DNA of 64,000 nucleotides, from the NCBI RefSeq assembly GCF_016651105.1, contig NZ_JAEKEL010000001.1:124001-188000 (forward strand). Reading direction: 5' to 3'. Positions 1 to 8,207 of the stretch are shown here, piece by piece; the stretch's first letter is position 1; each line of letters opens with the position of its first letter. This DNA is from Pseudomonas sp. TH15 (GTDB lineage Bacteria > Pseudomonadota > Gammaproteobacteria > Pseudomonadales > Pseudomonadaceae). The position numbers and the translations under genes were made by a program. Under the pieces are notes generated by a model. The model was not told where the DNA came from. It searched no databases and saw nothing but the letters and a program-made list of their open reading frames with translations.

Positions 1-1
1 G

Positions 2-1147
2 CTGACAGTGGCGATCGGCTGGAATCTGTATCAATTGACCGGCAGTGTGCTGGACCTGGGCCTGGTGGGTTTGGTCGAGTTCGCCCCGCGGGTGCTGTTC
101 ATGCTGCACACCGGGCATGTTGCGGACCGCTATGACCGGCGCAAGGTCGCGGCGATCTGCCAGTTCCTGCAAGCCTTGATCGCCCTGTCCCTGGCCATTG
201 GCAGCGCCACTGATCACGTCACACGGGAGATGATCTTCATCCTTGCGTTCCTGCTCGGTGCCGCCCGGTCCTTCGAGATGCCGACCACTCAGGCCCTGCT
301 GCCGAGCATCGTGCCCAGCGCGTTGTTCCCTCGGGCCGTGGCCGCCGCACAATCGGCGCAACAATCGGCCACCATCGTCGCGCCAGCACTCGGCGGTTTG
401 CTTTACGCCTTCGGCAGCGTCTGGGTCTATGGCCCAACGGTGGTTCTGTACCTCATCGCCTGCTCGTTGATGCTCAACCTGCCAGCCCGGCAAACGCCGC
501 TGAACAAGGGCAAGGCGACGATGGATTCGCTGCTGGCCGGTATCCGCTTCATTCGCAGTCGCCCGGACATCCTCGGGGCGATTTCCCTGGACCTGTTCGC
601 CGTGCTGCTGGGTGGCGCTACGGCGCTGCTGCCGGTGTTTGCCAAAGATATTCTGCTGACCGGCCCCTGGGGCCTGGGCCTGCTACGCTCGGCGCCAGCG
701 GTGGGAGCGTTGTTGATGTCACTGTTCCTGGCGCGATTTGCCGTGGAGCGTAAGGTCGGGCGCGTGATGTTCACCGCCGTGGGCATCTTCGGCGTCGCGA
801 CCATCGCCTTCGGCCTGTCCACCTCGTTCTGGTTTTCCCTGGCGGTGCTGGTGGTGCTGGGCGCGGCGGACATGATCAGCATGGTGATCCGCGCCTCCTT
901 CGTGCAACTGGAAACCCCGGACGAAATGCGCGGCCGGGTCAGCGCCGTAAACGGACTGTTCATCGGCGCTTCAAACCAGTTGGGCGAATTCGAATCCGGC
1001 CTGACCGCCCACTGGTTCGGCACCGTGCCCGCCGTGGTCATGGGCGGCATCGGCACGCTGGTGGTGACCGGGACCTGGATCAAACTGTTCCCGACCCTGG
1101 CCAACCGCGACCGCATGCACATGGCGGTGGAAGAGGCGAAGGTTTGA
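2..1147 (+). CDS. MFS exporter, EntS/MFS_3 type (5' end outside window)
   Basis: The frame is open from the first bases, so the true start lies upstream; by family comparison roughly 30 N-terminal residues are missing. The product is an inner-membrane major facilitator with many hydrophobic segments. It carries the loop motif GHVADRYDRRKV after the second visible helix, which is the MFS motif-A equivalent of the EntS/MFS_3 branch of siderophore and drug exporters. The conserved PDEMRGRVSAVNGLF segment in the C-terminal half also fits that branch. The substrate cannot be read from sequence. The gene runs convergently into the DJ-1-like gene only 7 bases away, with no obvious terminator between. 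Confidence 0.85.
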   Translation: MTVAIGWNLYQLTGSVLDLGLVGLVEFAPRVLFMLHTGHVADRYDRRKVAAICQFLQALIALSLAIGSATDHVTREMIFILAFLLGAARSFEMPTTQALLPSIVPSALFPRAVAAAQSAQQSATIVAPALGGLLYAFGSVWVYGPTVVLYLIACSLMLNLPARQTPLNKGKATMDSLLAGIRFIRSRPDILGAISLDLFAVLLGGATALLPVFAKDILLTGPWGLGLLRSAPAVGALLMSLFLARFAVERKVGRVMFTAVGIFGVATIAFGLSTSFWFSLAVLVVLGAADMISMVIRASFVQLETPDEMRGRVSAVNGLFIGASNQLGEFESGLTAHWFGTVPAVVMGGIGTLVVTGTWIKLFPTLANRDRMHMAVEEAKV

Positions 1148-1153
1148 CCCTCT

Positions 1154-1705
1154 TCAGATAACCAACTCCACCGCCACCTTCGCCCGCAAAGCCTTACCGC
1201 AAAGTTGCTCCACCAGTGCCAGCGCAAAGGGCAACGCGGCGCCCGAGCCTTGGGCGGTGATGCAATTGCCGTCCACCACCACGGGTTGATCGACGAAGGT
1301 GCAGCCCGACAGTTGATTGCTGACCGTGGGCAAACAGGTCATACGCCGCTGACGCAAAACACCAAAGGCTTGCAGCGCCAGCGCCGGCGCTTCTGCGATG
1401 CCGGCGAACAGGCGCCCGGCGGCAGCCTGATCCTTGATCAGTTGTTCCAGGGGTTGATGGGCCGCCAGATGTTGCGCGCCCACGGCACCGCCGGGCAGGG
1501 CGATCAGGTCGAACGGCTGGGCCAGCAAATCCACCAGCATTGCATCGGCGGTCACGCGGGTGCCACGGGCACAGGTGAGCATGCGTCGGCCTTCGATGCT
1601 GGCCACCACCACTTCGACCTTGGCGCGGCGCAGCACGTCGACCAGGGTCACGCATTGCAGGTCATCGATGCCCTCGGCGAGGGTAATCAGAGCTCTAAAG
1701 GTCAT
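1154..1705 (-). CDS. DJ-1/PfpI family protein lacking the nucleophile cysteine
   Basis: A 183-residue DJ-1/YajL-like protein starting at an ATG; a GTG six bases upstream is also possible. The conserved early glutamate is present (LAEGIDD). At the nucleophile elbow, where YajL and DJ-1 have AICAAPA, this protein reads GIAEAPA, so the catalytic or redox cysteine position is alanine (codon 1394-1396). Family members act as chaperones, deglycases or redox sensors through that cysteine, so ordinary DJ-1 chemistry is doubtful here. The rest of the fold, including the SGAALPFAL segment, looks intact, so this is a divergent member rather than a decayed gene. Confidence 0.8.
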   Translation of the reverse strand: MTFRALITLAEGIDDLQCVTLVDVLRRAKVEVVVASIEGRRMLTCARGTRVTADAMLVDLLAQPFDLIALPGGAVGAQHLAAHQPLEQLIKDQAAAGRLFAGIAEAPALALQAFGVLRQRRMTCLPTVSNQLSGCTFVDQPVVVDGNCITAQGSGAALPFALALVEQLCGKALRAKVAVELVI

Positions 1706-1722
1706 GGGCACGGTCCACAGGA

Positions 1723-1755
1723 GGGTCCTTAAAGCTTAGTCAGCTTTAAGGACCC
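1723..1755 (-). terminator. Hairpin with 14-bp perfect stem, terminator-like
   Basis: GGGTCCTTAAAGCT at 1723-1736 pairs perfectly with 1742-1755 around a 5-base loop. It lies between the end of the small exported protein gene and the start of the DJ-1-like gene, both on the minus strand. No clean T tract follows on either strand, so termination is likely but not certain. Confidence 0.5.
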
Positions 1756-1772
1756 TTGTTCGCGCCTGGTCG

Positions 1773-2222
1773 TTACTTGATGTAAAGCTGCGTCGATACC
1801 GTGTTGCCCGGTGCGTTGATCGAGGTGTTGCTGAAGGTGAACGTCCCTTCCTGCTTGCCTGCCAGATCGAACGTATAGAGAGAACCAACGGTTTTACTGC
1901 CGGGGTTGCATTCGGTCAGGTTGCCGTTATCGAAGGCGCATACCGGGGATCGCGTGCCATTCACTTCGAAGCCGTCCAATGTCGCTTGTGGCTGGCTCTG
2001 GCCATAGCCAACCTCCAGCACGTAGACCTTGATGCTCGGTCCGCTGTGATTGCACTGGGTTTGCGGCTGGTTATCGGCAATGTCTTCCAGGCCGCAGGCC
2101 GACGATTGCACCTTGATCACTTTCACTTGGGTCAATGGCGGCGCCGATGCCGCGAACGCAGCAGAGGCTCCAGTCATCAGCCCGGCGATTAATCCGAAAG
2201 CCGTCATCCAGCGCTTGCTCAT
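1773..2222 (-). CDS. Small exported protein, DUF4879-like
   Basis: A 149-residue protein with a clear signal peptide: positive start MSKRW, hydrophobic core, and a cleavage site near ASA-AFAASA. The ATG at 2222 has AAGGA ten bases upstream; a GTG at 2231 is a less likely start. The mature part is rich in small polar residues and contains four cysteines, which may form disulfides in the periplasm or outside the cell. The segment SIKVYVLEVGYG resembles what I remember of DUF4879 proteins, but I cannot confirm that. The function is unknown. It is transcribed away from the NCS2 permease gene. Confidence 0.65.
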   Translation of the reverse strand: MSKRWMTAFGLIAGLMTGASAAFAASAPPLTQVKVIKVQSSACGLEDIADNQPQTQCNHSGPSIKVYVLEVGYGQSQPQATLDGFEVNGTRSPVCAFDNGNLTECNPGSKTVGSLYTFDLAGKQEGTFTFSNTSINAPGNTVSTQLYIK

Positions 2223-2445
2223 GCGATCCACATCCTTAGAAAAAACTGCGCGCAGTATGGCGCAGTTGGCCCCGGCGCAAAACTTCGCCGACGATCGACA
2301 CCAACAACCGCCATATTCCTCACGCTGCTGGTATGATGCGCGGCTTTTTCCGGCCCACTACAATTTTCCAGGCGCTTGCGACGGTCTGTGCTTTGCTGTT
2401 GAGGTCGATACATTCACGGCGCCATGCGCGCCACGGGGAGCAGAC

Positions 2446-3741
2446 ATGCTGGAAAGGCTGTTTCAACTCAAGGCACACAACACCAACGTGCGCACCGAGA
2501 TTCTTGCGGGCGTCACGACCTTCCTGGCCATGGCCTACATTCTGTTCGTCAACCCGAGCATCCTCGGCGAGACTGGCATGGACAAAGGCGCGGTGTTTGT
2601 CGCCACCTGCCTGGCCGCTGCCATCGGCTCGACGGTGATGGGCCTGATCGCCAACTACCCGATCGCGCTCGCGCCGGGCATGGGCCTGAACGCGTTCTTC
2701 ACTTACACCGTGGTCCTGCACATGGGCCATACCTGGCAAGTGGCGCTGGGGGCGGTGTTTATCTCGGCGGTGCTGTTCTTCCTGCTGTCGATCTTCCGCA
2801 TCCGTGAATGGATCATCAACAGCATCCCGTTGCCCCTGCGCTCGGCGATTGCCGCCGGTATCGGTCTGTTCCTGGCACTGATCGCCCTGCACAACGCCGG
2901 CATCGTGGTCAGCAACCCGGCAACCATGGTCGGCCTAGGTGACTTGAAACAACCGGCACCGATCCTCGCGACCCTGGGTTTTGCCCTGATCGTTGCCCTC
3001 GAAGCTCTGAAGGTTCGCGGCGCGGTACTGATCGGCATCCTGGTCGTGACCGTCGCCTCCATCGCACTGGGCGTCACCCCGTTCGGCGGCGTGATGTCGA
3101 TGCCACCTTCGCTGGCCCCGACGTTCCTGCAACTGGACATCAAGGGCGCACTGGACATCGGCCTGGTCAGCGTGATTTTTGCCTTCCTGTTCGTCGACCT
3201 GTTCGACAACTCTGGCACGCTGATCGGCGTTGCCAAACGCGCCGGCCTGATGGGCAAGGACGGCCACATGCCGAAGATGGGTCGCGCACTGATCGCTGAC
3301 AGCACCGCAGCCATGGCCGGTTCGCTGCTGGGCACTTCGACCACCACCAGCTACATCGAATCCGCAGCCGGCGTCAGTGCCGGTGGCCGCACCGGCCTGA
3401 CCGCCGTCGTGGTCGCAATCCTGTTCCTGCTGGCGCTGTTCTTCTCGCCATTGGCCGCCAGCATTCCGGCGTTTGCCACCGCTCCGGCACTGCTGTTCGT
3501 CGCCGTACTGATGACATCCGGTCTGGCCGAAATAGACTGGGACGACATCACCGTCGCCGCACCGGTCGTGGTCACCGCCCTAGCGATGCCGTTCACCTAT
3601 TCCATCGCCAACGGCATCGCCTTCGGTTTCATTTCCTGGACCGTGATCAAGTTGCTGTCGGGGCGCGCTCGTGAGCTGAACCCGGCGCTGGTGATTCTGT
3701 CGATTCTGTTTGTGATCAAGTTGGGTTGGTTCAACGCATGA
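2446..3741 (+). CDS. NCS2 family purine permease (AzgA/GhxP type)
   Basis: A 431-residue inner-membrane transporter. The ATG at 2446 has a strong GGGGAG ribosome site, while the frame stays open far upstream into the divergent gene. The N-terminus ([22 protein letters not shown]) and [10 protein letters not shown] are hallmarks of the AzgA/PbuG branch of NCS2, which imports hypoxanthine, guanine or adenine with protons. [12 protein letters not shown] and [15 protein letters not shown] are the two half-helix substrate and cation sites. The stop codon overlaps the trmA start by four bases, so the two genes are probably co-transcribed. The exact purine preference cannot be decided from sequence. 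Confidence 0.9.
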   Translation: MLERLFQLKAHNTNVRTEILAGVTTFLAMAYILFVNPSILGETGMDKGAVFVATCLAAAIGSTVMGLIANYPIALAPGMGLNAFFTYTVVLHMGHTWQVALGAVFISAVLFFLLSIFRIREWIINSIPLPLRSAIAAGIGLFLALIALHNAGIVVSNPATMVGLGDLKQPAPILATLGFALIVALEALKVRGAVLIGILVVTVASIALGVTPFGGVMSMPPSLAPTFLQLDIKGALDIGLVSVIFAFLFVDLFDNSGTLIGVAKRAGLMGKDGHMPKMGRALIADSTAAMAGSLLGTSTTTSYIESAAGVSAGGRTGLTAVVVAILFLLALFFSPLAASIPAFATAPALLFVAVLMTSGLAEIDWDDITVAAPVVVTALAMPFTYSIANGIAFGFISWTVIKLLSGRARELNPALVILSILFVIKLGWFNA

Positions 3742-4817
3742 CTTTTGATTCCCAGGCCTACGCCGCTCAGCTCGAAGAAAAGGTCACGCGTTTGCGTGAC
3801 CTGCTGGCCCCGTTTGGCGCGCCAGAACCTGCAGTATTCGACTCGCCACTGAAGAACTTCCGCCTGCGCGCGGAGTTTCGCCTGTGGCGCGAAGGCGGCG
3901 AGCGTCACTACGCGATGTTTTCCCAGGAAGACAAGCGCACGCCGATCCTGATCGAAGAGTTCCCGATTGCCAGCCTGCGCATCAATGAATTGATGCCGCA
4001 ACTCAAAGCCGCGTGGAAAGCCAGCGCGGCTCTGAGCCACAAGCTGTTCCAGGTGGAGTTCCTGACCACGCTGGCCGGTGATGCGATGATCACGCTGTGT
4101 TACCACCGCCCGCTGGACGAGCACTGGCACACCGCCGCGTCGAAGCTGGCGGCGGACTTGAACGTCAGCATCATCGGTCGCTCCAAGGGCAAGCGCGAAG
4201 TCATCGGCCAGGATTACGTGGTCGAGCAGATGGAAGTCGGCGGTCGCACCTTCAGTTACCGTCAGCCGGAAGGCGCGTTCACCCAGCCTAACGGCACCGT
4301 GAACCAGAAGATGCTCAACTGGGCTTATGACGCTCTCGGCGATCGCACTGACGATTTGCTGGAGTTGTATTGCGGTAACGGCAACTTCACCCTGCCGCTC
4401 GCCACTCGCGTGCGTAAAGTGCTGGCCACCGAAATCAGCAAAGCCTCGGTCAATGCTGCGTTGAGCAACCTCAGCGAAAACGCTGTGGATAACGTCACTT
4501 TGGTGCGCTTGTCCGCCGAAGAGCTGACCGAAGCCTTGAACGAAGTGCGGCCGTTCCGACGCCTGCACGGCATCGACCTCAAGAGCTACGAATTCGGCAG
4601 CGTGTTTGTCGACCCGCCGCGCGCCGGCATGGACCCGGACACCTGCGAACTGACCCGACGCTTCGACAACATCCTTTACATCTCCTGCAACCCGGAAACC
4701 CTGGCGGCCAACATCGCCCAGTTGCACGACACACACCGCATTACCCAATGCGCGATGTTCGACCAGTTTCCGTGGACGCATCACATGGAATCCGGGGTGT
4801 TGTTGACCCGCCGTTGA
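3738..4817 (+). CDS. trmA: tRNA (uracil-54-C5)-methyltransferase TrmA
   Basis: A 359-residue enzyme that makes 5-methyluridine at position 54 of the tRNA T-loop with S-adenosylmethionine. The SAM-binding segment is [23 protein letters not shown] follows, then the nucleophile in SCNPETL (Cys317) and the general base in HHMESGVL (Glu351), both in the expected places. The length matches the E. coli protein. The ATG at 3738 overlaps the permease stop (ATGA), and a TTG further upstream is unlikely. A strong intrinsic terminator follows the gene. Confidence 0.95.
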   Translation: MTFDSQAYAAQLEEKVTRLRDLLAPFGAPEPAVFDSPLKNFRLRAEFRLWREGGERHYAMFSQEDKRTPILIEEFPIASLRINELMPQLKAAWKASAALSHKLFQVEFLTTLAGDAMITLCYHRPLDEHWHTAASKLAADLNVSIIGRSKGKREVIGQDYVVEQMEVGGRTFSYRQPEGAFTQPNGTVNQKMLNWAYDALGDRTDDLLELYCGNGNFTLPLATRVRKVLATEISKASVNAALSNLSENAVDNVTLVRLSAEELTEALNEVRPFRRLHGIDLKSYEFGSVFVDPPRAGMDPDTCELTRRFDNILYISCNPETLAANIAQLHDTHRITQCAMFDQFPWTHHMESGVLLTRR

Positions 4818-4840
4818 TAGCAGGTGCCAGATACAAATCA

Positions 4841-4866
4841 GCCGTCTTGATGACGGCTTTTTTGTG
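4841..4866 (+). terminator. Intrinsic terminator of the permease-trmA unit
   Basis: AGCCGTC at 4841-4847 pairs with GACGGCT at 4853-4859 and is followed directly by six or seven T residues. It is a textbook rho-independent terminator just after trmA, and it separates trmA from the convergent DUF2442 gene. Confidence 0.9.
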
Positions 4867-4871
4867 GACGA

Positions 4872-5318
4872 TCACACAGCGGGGTCGATTTTGCGCGGAC
4901 GTCCGCCCTTCTTGCCATTGGCCCGTGCTGCTTCAGACTTTGCAGCACTGCTTTGACGACCGTTGCGCGAAGCGACTACCGAAGCCGCCATCGCCATCAG
5001 TGACGGACTCGCCGAGATCAGTCCGGCGATGGAAACATCGAGGTCTTTGCCCTCGTGGCAAAGTGCAGTGCCCGCGAATCCTATCGTCAGGTTCGCATAA
5101 TCCTGTGCATCGAATCCGTTGAACTCAGGATAGCGATTCACCGGCAGCAACACGCCGCTGCCGTCTTCAAAACGAATGACCAAAGATGGTTTTTCATAGG
5201 TTACAGAGACAGCCTGCAAGCTGCTGGCGCGGTTTGCTTCCCCGCGTTTGATTGCTGCATCGATCGTTTCTTCCGTCAATGGCCTACGTGCGGAAGGCTT
5301 TGCCTTGATGATGTTCAT
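4872..5318 (-). CDS. DUF2442 protein with basic AT-hook-like tail
   Basis: A 148-residue protein. The central part (VTYEKPSLVIRFEDGSGVLLPVNRYPEF) has the beta-rich pattern of DUF2442. The C-terminus, about residues 120-145, adds a basic tail, AARANGKKGGRPRK, with an AT-hook-like GRPRK core that could bind DNA. Its ATG overlaps the DUF4160 stop (ATGA), so the two are translated as a coupled pair. DUF4160/DUF2442 neighbours are common in bacteria and are often listed as toxin-antitoxin-like, but I know of no firm biochemical role. A DNA-binding antitoxin or autoregulator is my inference from the tail. Confidence 0.7.
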   Translation of the reverse strand: MNIIKAKPSARRPLTEETIDAAIKRGEANRASSLQAVSVTYEKPSLVIRFEDGSGVLLPVNRYPEFNGFDAQDYANLTIGFAGTALCHEGKDLDVSIAGLISASPSLMAMAASVVASRNGRQSSAAKSEAARANGKKGGRPRKIDPAV

Positions 5319-5743
5319 AAATTGATTTCGACTCCCTCCAATGCGCCTATCAAGGTCAGAAAGGTCTTGTCCCCTTCCGGCTCATAACGTGCCGAACCGA
5401 CTCTGTAAGTTGTGTGAGTGACGACTTTCATCCCCAGCACCTGGTTTGAGTGGTTGTCCCACAATTTATTGTCGAGACAGACGGTTTGTAATCTCGACCA
5501 CCAAATCCTACGGGCCCGTCGCAGATGAGCGGGCTGTTCAAGGGATTGGCACAAGCCTTCCAGCACGGCCAGCGGCGGTCGACAAGAGAGCGGAGCGACA
5601 TCCCAGACCTCAATATCGTTATGCCAGAAACTAAACTGCAACCGGGCATTCCAGGCGCCTGCGTTCACGTGAACATGTGGCGGGCAATGCTCATCTCGCA
5701 GCATGACGACAATCGACAATCCTTTGTAACTGCACACCCGCAT
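5315..5743 (-). CDS. DUF4160 protein, partner of the DUF2442 gene
   Basis: A 142-residue protein whose first 60-90 residues match the DUF4160 pattern, including IVVMLRDEHCPPHVHVNAG with the typical PPHVHV motif. It is longer than the usual stand-alone domain of about 80 residues, with an extra C-terminal part that I cannot assign. It is the upstream gene of a two-gene unit with DUF2442, joined by a four-base overlap. Base composition here looks less GC-rich than the flanking core genes, which suggests acquisition. Function is not established; toxin-like partner is the working guess. Confidence 0.7.
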   Translation of the reverse strand: MRVCSYKGLSIVVMLRDEHCPPHVHVNAGAWNARLQFSFWHNDIEVWDVAPLSCRPPLAVLEGLCQSLEQPAHLRRARRIWWSRLQTVCLDNKLWDNHSNQVLGMKVVTHTTYRVGSARYEPEGDKTFLTLIGALEGVEINL

Positions 5744-5986
5744 GCTAACCCATCCGTTAGGTTAATAAGTTTCAGGATTTGATATCCCGTTCAAATCCGA
5801 CGACTGGTGAACAGCTCGACCAGGCCTCCCACCGCAGTCAAGGCTAGCGTCGAAGCGGTCGGTGAGTGGCACAGTTTTCGGGAAAAACCGTAAGCAAAGC
5901 TGTCGTCACATCTCGATCCAAGCGCAACGCGAATATTACTTGTGTGCGATCACCGAACATAAAACGCCACGGCCATTTTTGTTCAT
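5744..5986. other. AT-richer intergenic stretch upstream of the DUF4160 unit and aroQ
   Basis: No convincing ORF, RNA gene or long repeat is visible. This stretch should hold the divergent promoter of the DUF4160/DUF2442 unit on the minus strand. Its lower GC content resembles the two DUF genes. Confidence 0.4.
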
Positions 5987-6013
5987 TTGACCAAAGTAAC
6001 CGACTAGTACAAT
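5987..6013 (+). promoter_or_regulatory. Candidate aroQ promoter
   Basis: TTGACC at 5987-5992 and TACAAT at 6008-6013 resemble sigma-70 -35 and -10 boxes with a short 15-base spacer. The spacer is almost exactly the proposed TetR operator at 5993-6010, so a bound repressor would block polymerase. The -10 lies about 60 bases before the aroQ start. Confidence 0.45.
5993..6010 (-). promoter_or_regulatory. Candidate TetR operator, copy 1 (aroQ)
   Basis: Read on the minus strand this is GTACTAGTCGGTTACTTT. It matches 15 of 18 positions of the element at 10245-10262 in the quiC/MFS divergent region. Both follow GTACTANNCGGTTANTTT. A motif shared only between the two halves of the quinate module, next to a local TetR gene, is good evidence for a common operator. 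Confidence 0.6.
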
Positions 6014-6071
6014 TTATCTCCACAGGCTGAAACTGACAGCCATGCCAAAAATAATAAGTGGAGAGTCACCC

Positions 6072-6512
6072 ATGCCCCCTATCGTTCTGGTGCTCAACGG
6101 CCCGAACCTGAACCTGCTTGGCACCCGTGAACCGGCGATCTATGGCCACGAAACCCTGGCCGACATTTCCGCGTTGTGCGGTCGTGCGGCCGAGGAGTTC
6201 GGCCTGGCGGTGGAGTTTCGCCAGACCAACCACGAAGGCGAATTGCTCGACTGGATTCACGCTGCCCGCGGCCGCTGCGCCGGGATTATCATCAACCCGG
6301 CGGCATGGACGCACACCTCGGTGGCGATTCGCGACGCCTTGGTGGCCAGCGAACTACCGGTGATCGAAGTTCACCTGTCCAACGTCCACGCCCGCGAACC
6401 GTTCCGTCACCACTCCTTTGTCTCGGCCATCGCCACGGCTGTTATGGCAGGTTTCGGCAGCCACGGTTATCGCTTGGCGCTGGAGCATTTCAGCCAACGT
6501 TTGAAGGGATAA
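6072..6512 (+). CDS. aroQ: Type II 3-dehydroquinate dehydratase
   Basis: A 146-residue type II dehydroquinase that converts 3-dehydroquinate and 3-dehydroshikimate into each other. Hallmarks are [17 protein letters not shown] with the active-site Arg19 and Tyr24, [13 protein letters not shown], and [12 protein letters not shown] with the catalytic histidine. The ATG at 6072 is preceded by GGAGAG; another in-frame ATG at 6042 would add ten residues and fits the family less well. The next gene, an AroE-like dehydrogenase, starts five bases after the stop. Together with quiC this copy is probably catabolic (quinate breakdown) rather than the biosynthetic housekeeping enzyme. Confidence 0.95.
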   Translation: MPPIVLVLNGPNLNLLGTREPAIYGHETLADISALCGRAAEEFGLAVEFRQTNHEGELLDWIHAARGRCAGIIINPAAWTHTSVAIRDALVASELPVIEVHLSNVHAREPFRHHSFVSAIATAVMAGFGSHGYRLALEHFSQRLKG

Positions 6513-6517
6513 GCGCC

Positions 6518-7372
6518 ATGACACAGAACACCGTGGTACTCGCCGGTCTGATCGGCGCTGGCATCCAGGCCTCTCGCACGCCGGCGCTGCACGAACATGA
6601 AGGCGATGCCCAAGGACTGCGTTACCTCTATCGCTTGATCGACCTCGACCAACTGAAGCTTGATTTCAACGCCCTGCCCGACCTGCTGATGGCCGCCGAG
6701 CGTATGAACTTTACCGGGCTGAACATCACCTTTCCGTGCAAGCAGGCCATCATTCCGTTACTCGACGAATTGTCTGCGGAAGCCCGAGGCATTGGCGCGG
6801 TCAACACGGTGGTGCTCAAGGACGGCAAACGCATCGGCCACAACACCGATTGCCTGGGATTTGCCGAAGGTTTTCGCCGGGGGTTGAAGGACGTCGCCCG
6901 TGAACGTGTCGTCCAAATGGGCGCCGGTGGCGCGGGCGCGGCGGTGGCTCACGCGCTACTGAGCGAAGGCGTCCGGCAATTGAGCATTTTCGACGTGGAT
7001 GACAGCCGGGCGCAGGCGCTGGCGAACAACCTCAATCAGCATTTCGGTGAAAGGCGGGCGGTGGCAGGGCACGATCTGGCGAGCACCCTGGCCGTGGCCG
7101 ACGGCCTGGTGAATACCACGCCCATGGGCATGAAAAAACTGCCAGGCACGCCAGTGCCGGTGGAGCTGTTGAGAGCTGAAATGTGGGTGGCGGAGATCGT
7201 TTACTTCCCGCTGGAAACCGAACTGCTGCGCAGCGCCCGCGCCTTGGGTTGCCGGACGCTGGATGGCGGCAACATGGCGGTGTTTCAGGCGGTGAAGGCG
7301 TTTGAATTGTTCAGTGGTGTGGTGCCGGATGCGCAGCGGATGCTGGCGCACTTTCAAAGCATGAATGGGTGA
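6518..7372 (+). CDS. Shikimate/quinate dehydrogenase (AroE-like)
   Basis: A 284-residue NAD(P)-dependent dehydrogenase of the AroE family, oxidising shikimate or quinate at C3. The catalytic pair is visible as Lys75 (NITFPCKQAI) and Asp111 (GHNTDCLGF). The dinucleotide-binding turn is MGAGGAGAAVAHAL, and the C-terminal GGNMAVFQAVKAFELF is typical. It forms an operon with aroQ. The family contains biosynthetic AroE and catabolic quinate/shikimate dehydrogenases; the operon partner and the neighbouring quiC favour the catabolic role. The cofactor (NAD or NADP) cannot be fixed by eye. Confidence 0.88.
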   Translation: MTQNTVVLAGLIGAGIQASRTPALHEHEGDAQGLRYLYRLIDLDQLKLDFNALPDLLMAAERMNFTGLNITFPCKQAIIPLLDELSAEARGIGAVNTVVLKDGKRIGHNTDCLGFAEGFRRGLKDVARERVVQMGAGGAGAAVAHALLSEGVRQLSIFDVDDSRAQALANNLNQHFGERRAVAGHDLASTLAVADGLVNTTPMGMKKLPGTPVPVELLRAEMWVAEIVYFPLETELLRSARALGCRTLDGGNMAVFQAVKAFELFSGVVPDAQRMLAHFQSMNG

Positions 7373-7382
7373 TAGATCGGAA

Positions 7383-7427
7383 GGGGCTGCTTCGCAGCCC
7401 AGCGGGAGCAAGCTCCCTCGCCACAGG
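7383..7427. repeat. REP-type element between convergent genes
   Basis: Two small hairpins in a row: GGGCTGC/GCAGCCC at 7384-7400 and GGGAGC/GCTCCC at 7404-7417, ending in CTCGCCACAGG. The end resembles the GTGGCGAGGGGG family found twice elsewhere in the window. It fills the gap between the dehydrogenase gene and the convergent TetR gene and may stop transcription from both sides. Confidence 0.7.
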
Positions 7428-8105
7428 TCAGGCCTGCAGGTATCGCAAAACCGACTCGCAAATCATCTCCCGATGACGCTGTTTGACGCTTTCATCCGGC
7501 AGATCAATCTGAAAAATCTCACCAAACGTATGGCGGTTCGACACTCGATAGAAGCAGAACGAGCTGATCAACAAATGCACGTCGAGCGCATTGACGCCGG
7601 AACGAAAAACACCCGCTTCAGCCCCGCGAAGCAAAATCTCGCCCAGTGAATCAAGAATGGTGTTGTTCATCGCCTTGATCGCATCGGAGCGCTTCACGTA
7701 TTCGGCGTTGTGAATGTTTTCAATGCTGACGATCCGCACGAAATCGACGTTGCGATCATGGTGATCAAAGGTGAACTCCACCAGTCGGCGAATCGCCTCC
7801 ACCGGCGCCAGTTCGGCCAGGTGCAGACGGTTTTCCGTGCTGCGGATATCCCCGTAAAGCTTTTCCAGCACCTCGATATAGAGCTGTTCCTTACTGCCGA
7901 AGTAGTAATAGATCATGCGCTTGGAGGTGTGGATACGCTCGGCGATTGCATCGACGCGAGCGCCGGAAAGTCCTTGCTGGACGAACTCGACAATCGCTTC
8001 TTGAAGGATGTTTTCGCGGGTCTTTTCCGGGTTGTTCTTGCGACTCTTGCGAGGCTCGACAAGCGGTTCGTCGGTGGCAACGGGGAGTTCTGAAGTTATT
8101 GTCAT
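7428..8105 (-). CDS. TetR family regulator, probable quinate-module repressor
   Basis: A 225-residue TetR-type repressor. The N-terminal helix-turn-helix is clear at about residues 25-70 (TRENILQEAIVEF, then IAERIHTSKRMIYYYFGSKEQLY). The C-terminal half is a ligand domain that I cannot match to a named subfamily. The start at 8105 is chosen by domain position. The gene sits between the aroQ-dehydrogenase operon and quiC, and shared operator-like sequences lie in front of both. I therefore infer control of the quinate module, perhaps relieved by a pathway intermediate. I saw no copy of the motif in its own 5' region. Confidence 0.85.
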   Translation of the reverse strand: MTITSELPVATDEPLVEPRKSRKNNPEKTRENILQEAIVEFVQQGLSGARVDAIAERIHTSKRMIYYYFGSKEQLYIEVLEKLYGDIRSTENRLHLAELAPVEAIRRLVEFTFDHHDRNVDFVRIVSIENIHNAEYVKRSDAIKAMNNTILDSLGEILLRGAEAGVFRSGVNALDVHLLISSFCFYRVSNRHTFGEIFQIDLPDESVKQRHREMICESVLRYLQA

Positions 8106-8207
8106 TGCGGGCTCACGGCCATTACTGCACAAGCTGGCGATTATGGGCCGCGCCGCACAGTGAAGGAAGCCGCACGGCTGCGGTTTAACGCCATGTTTAC
8201 GATTTTC

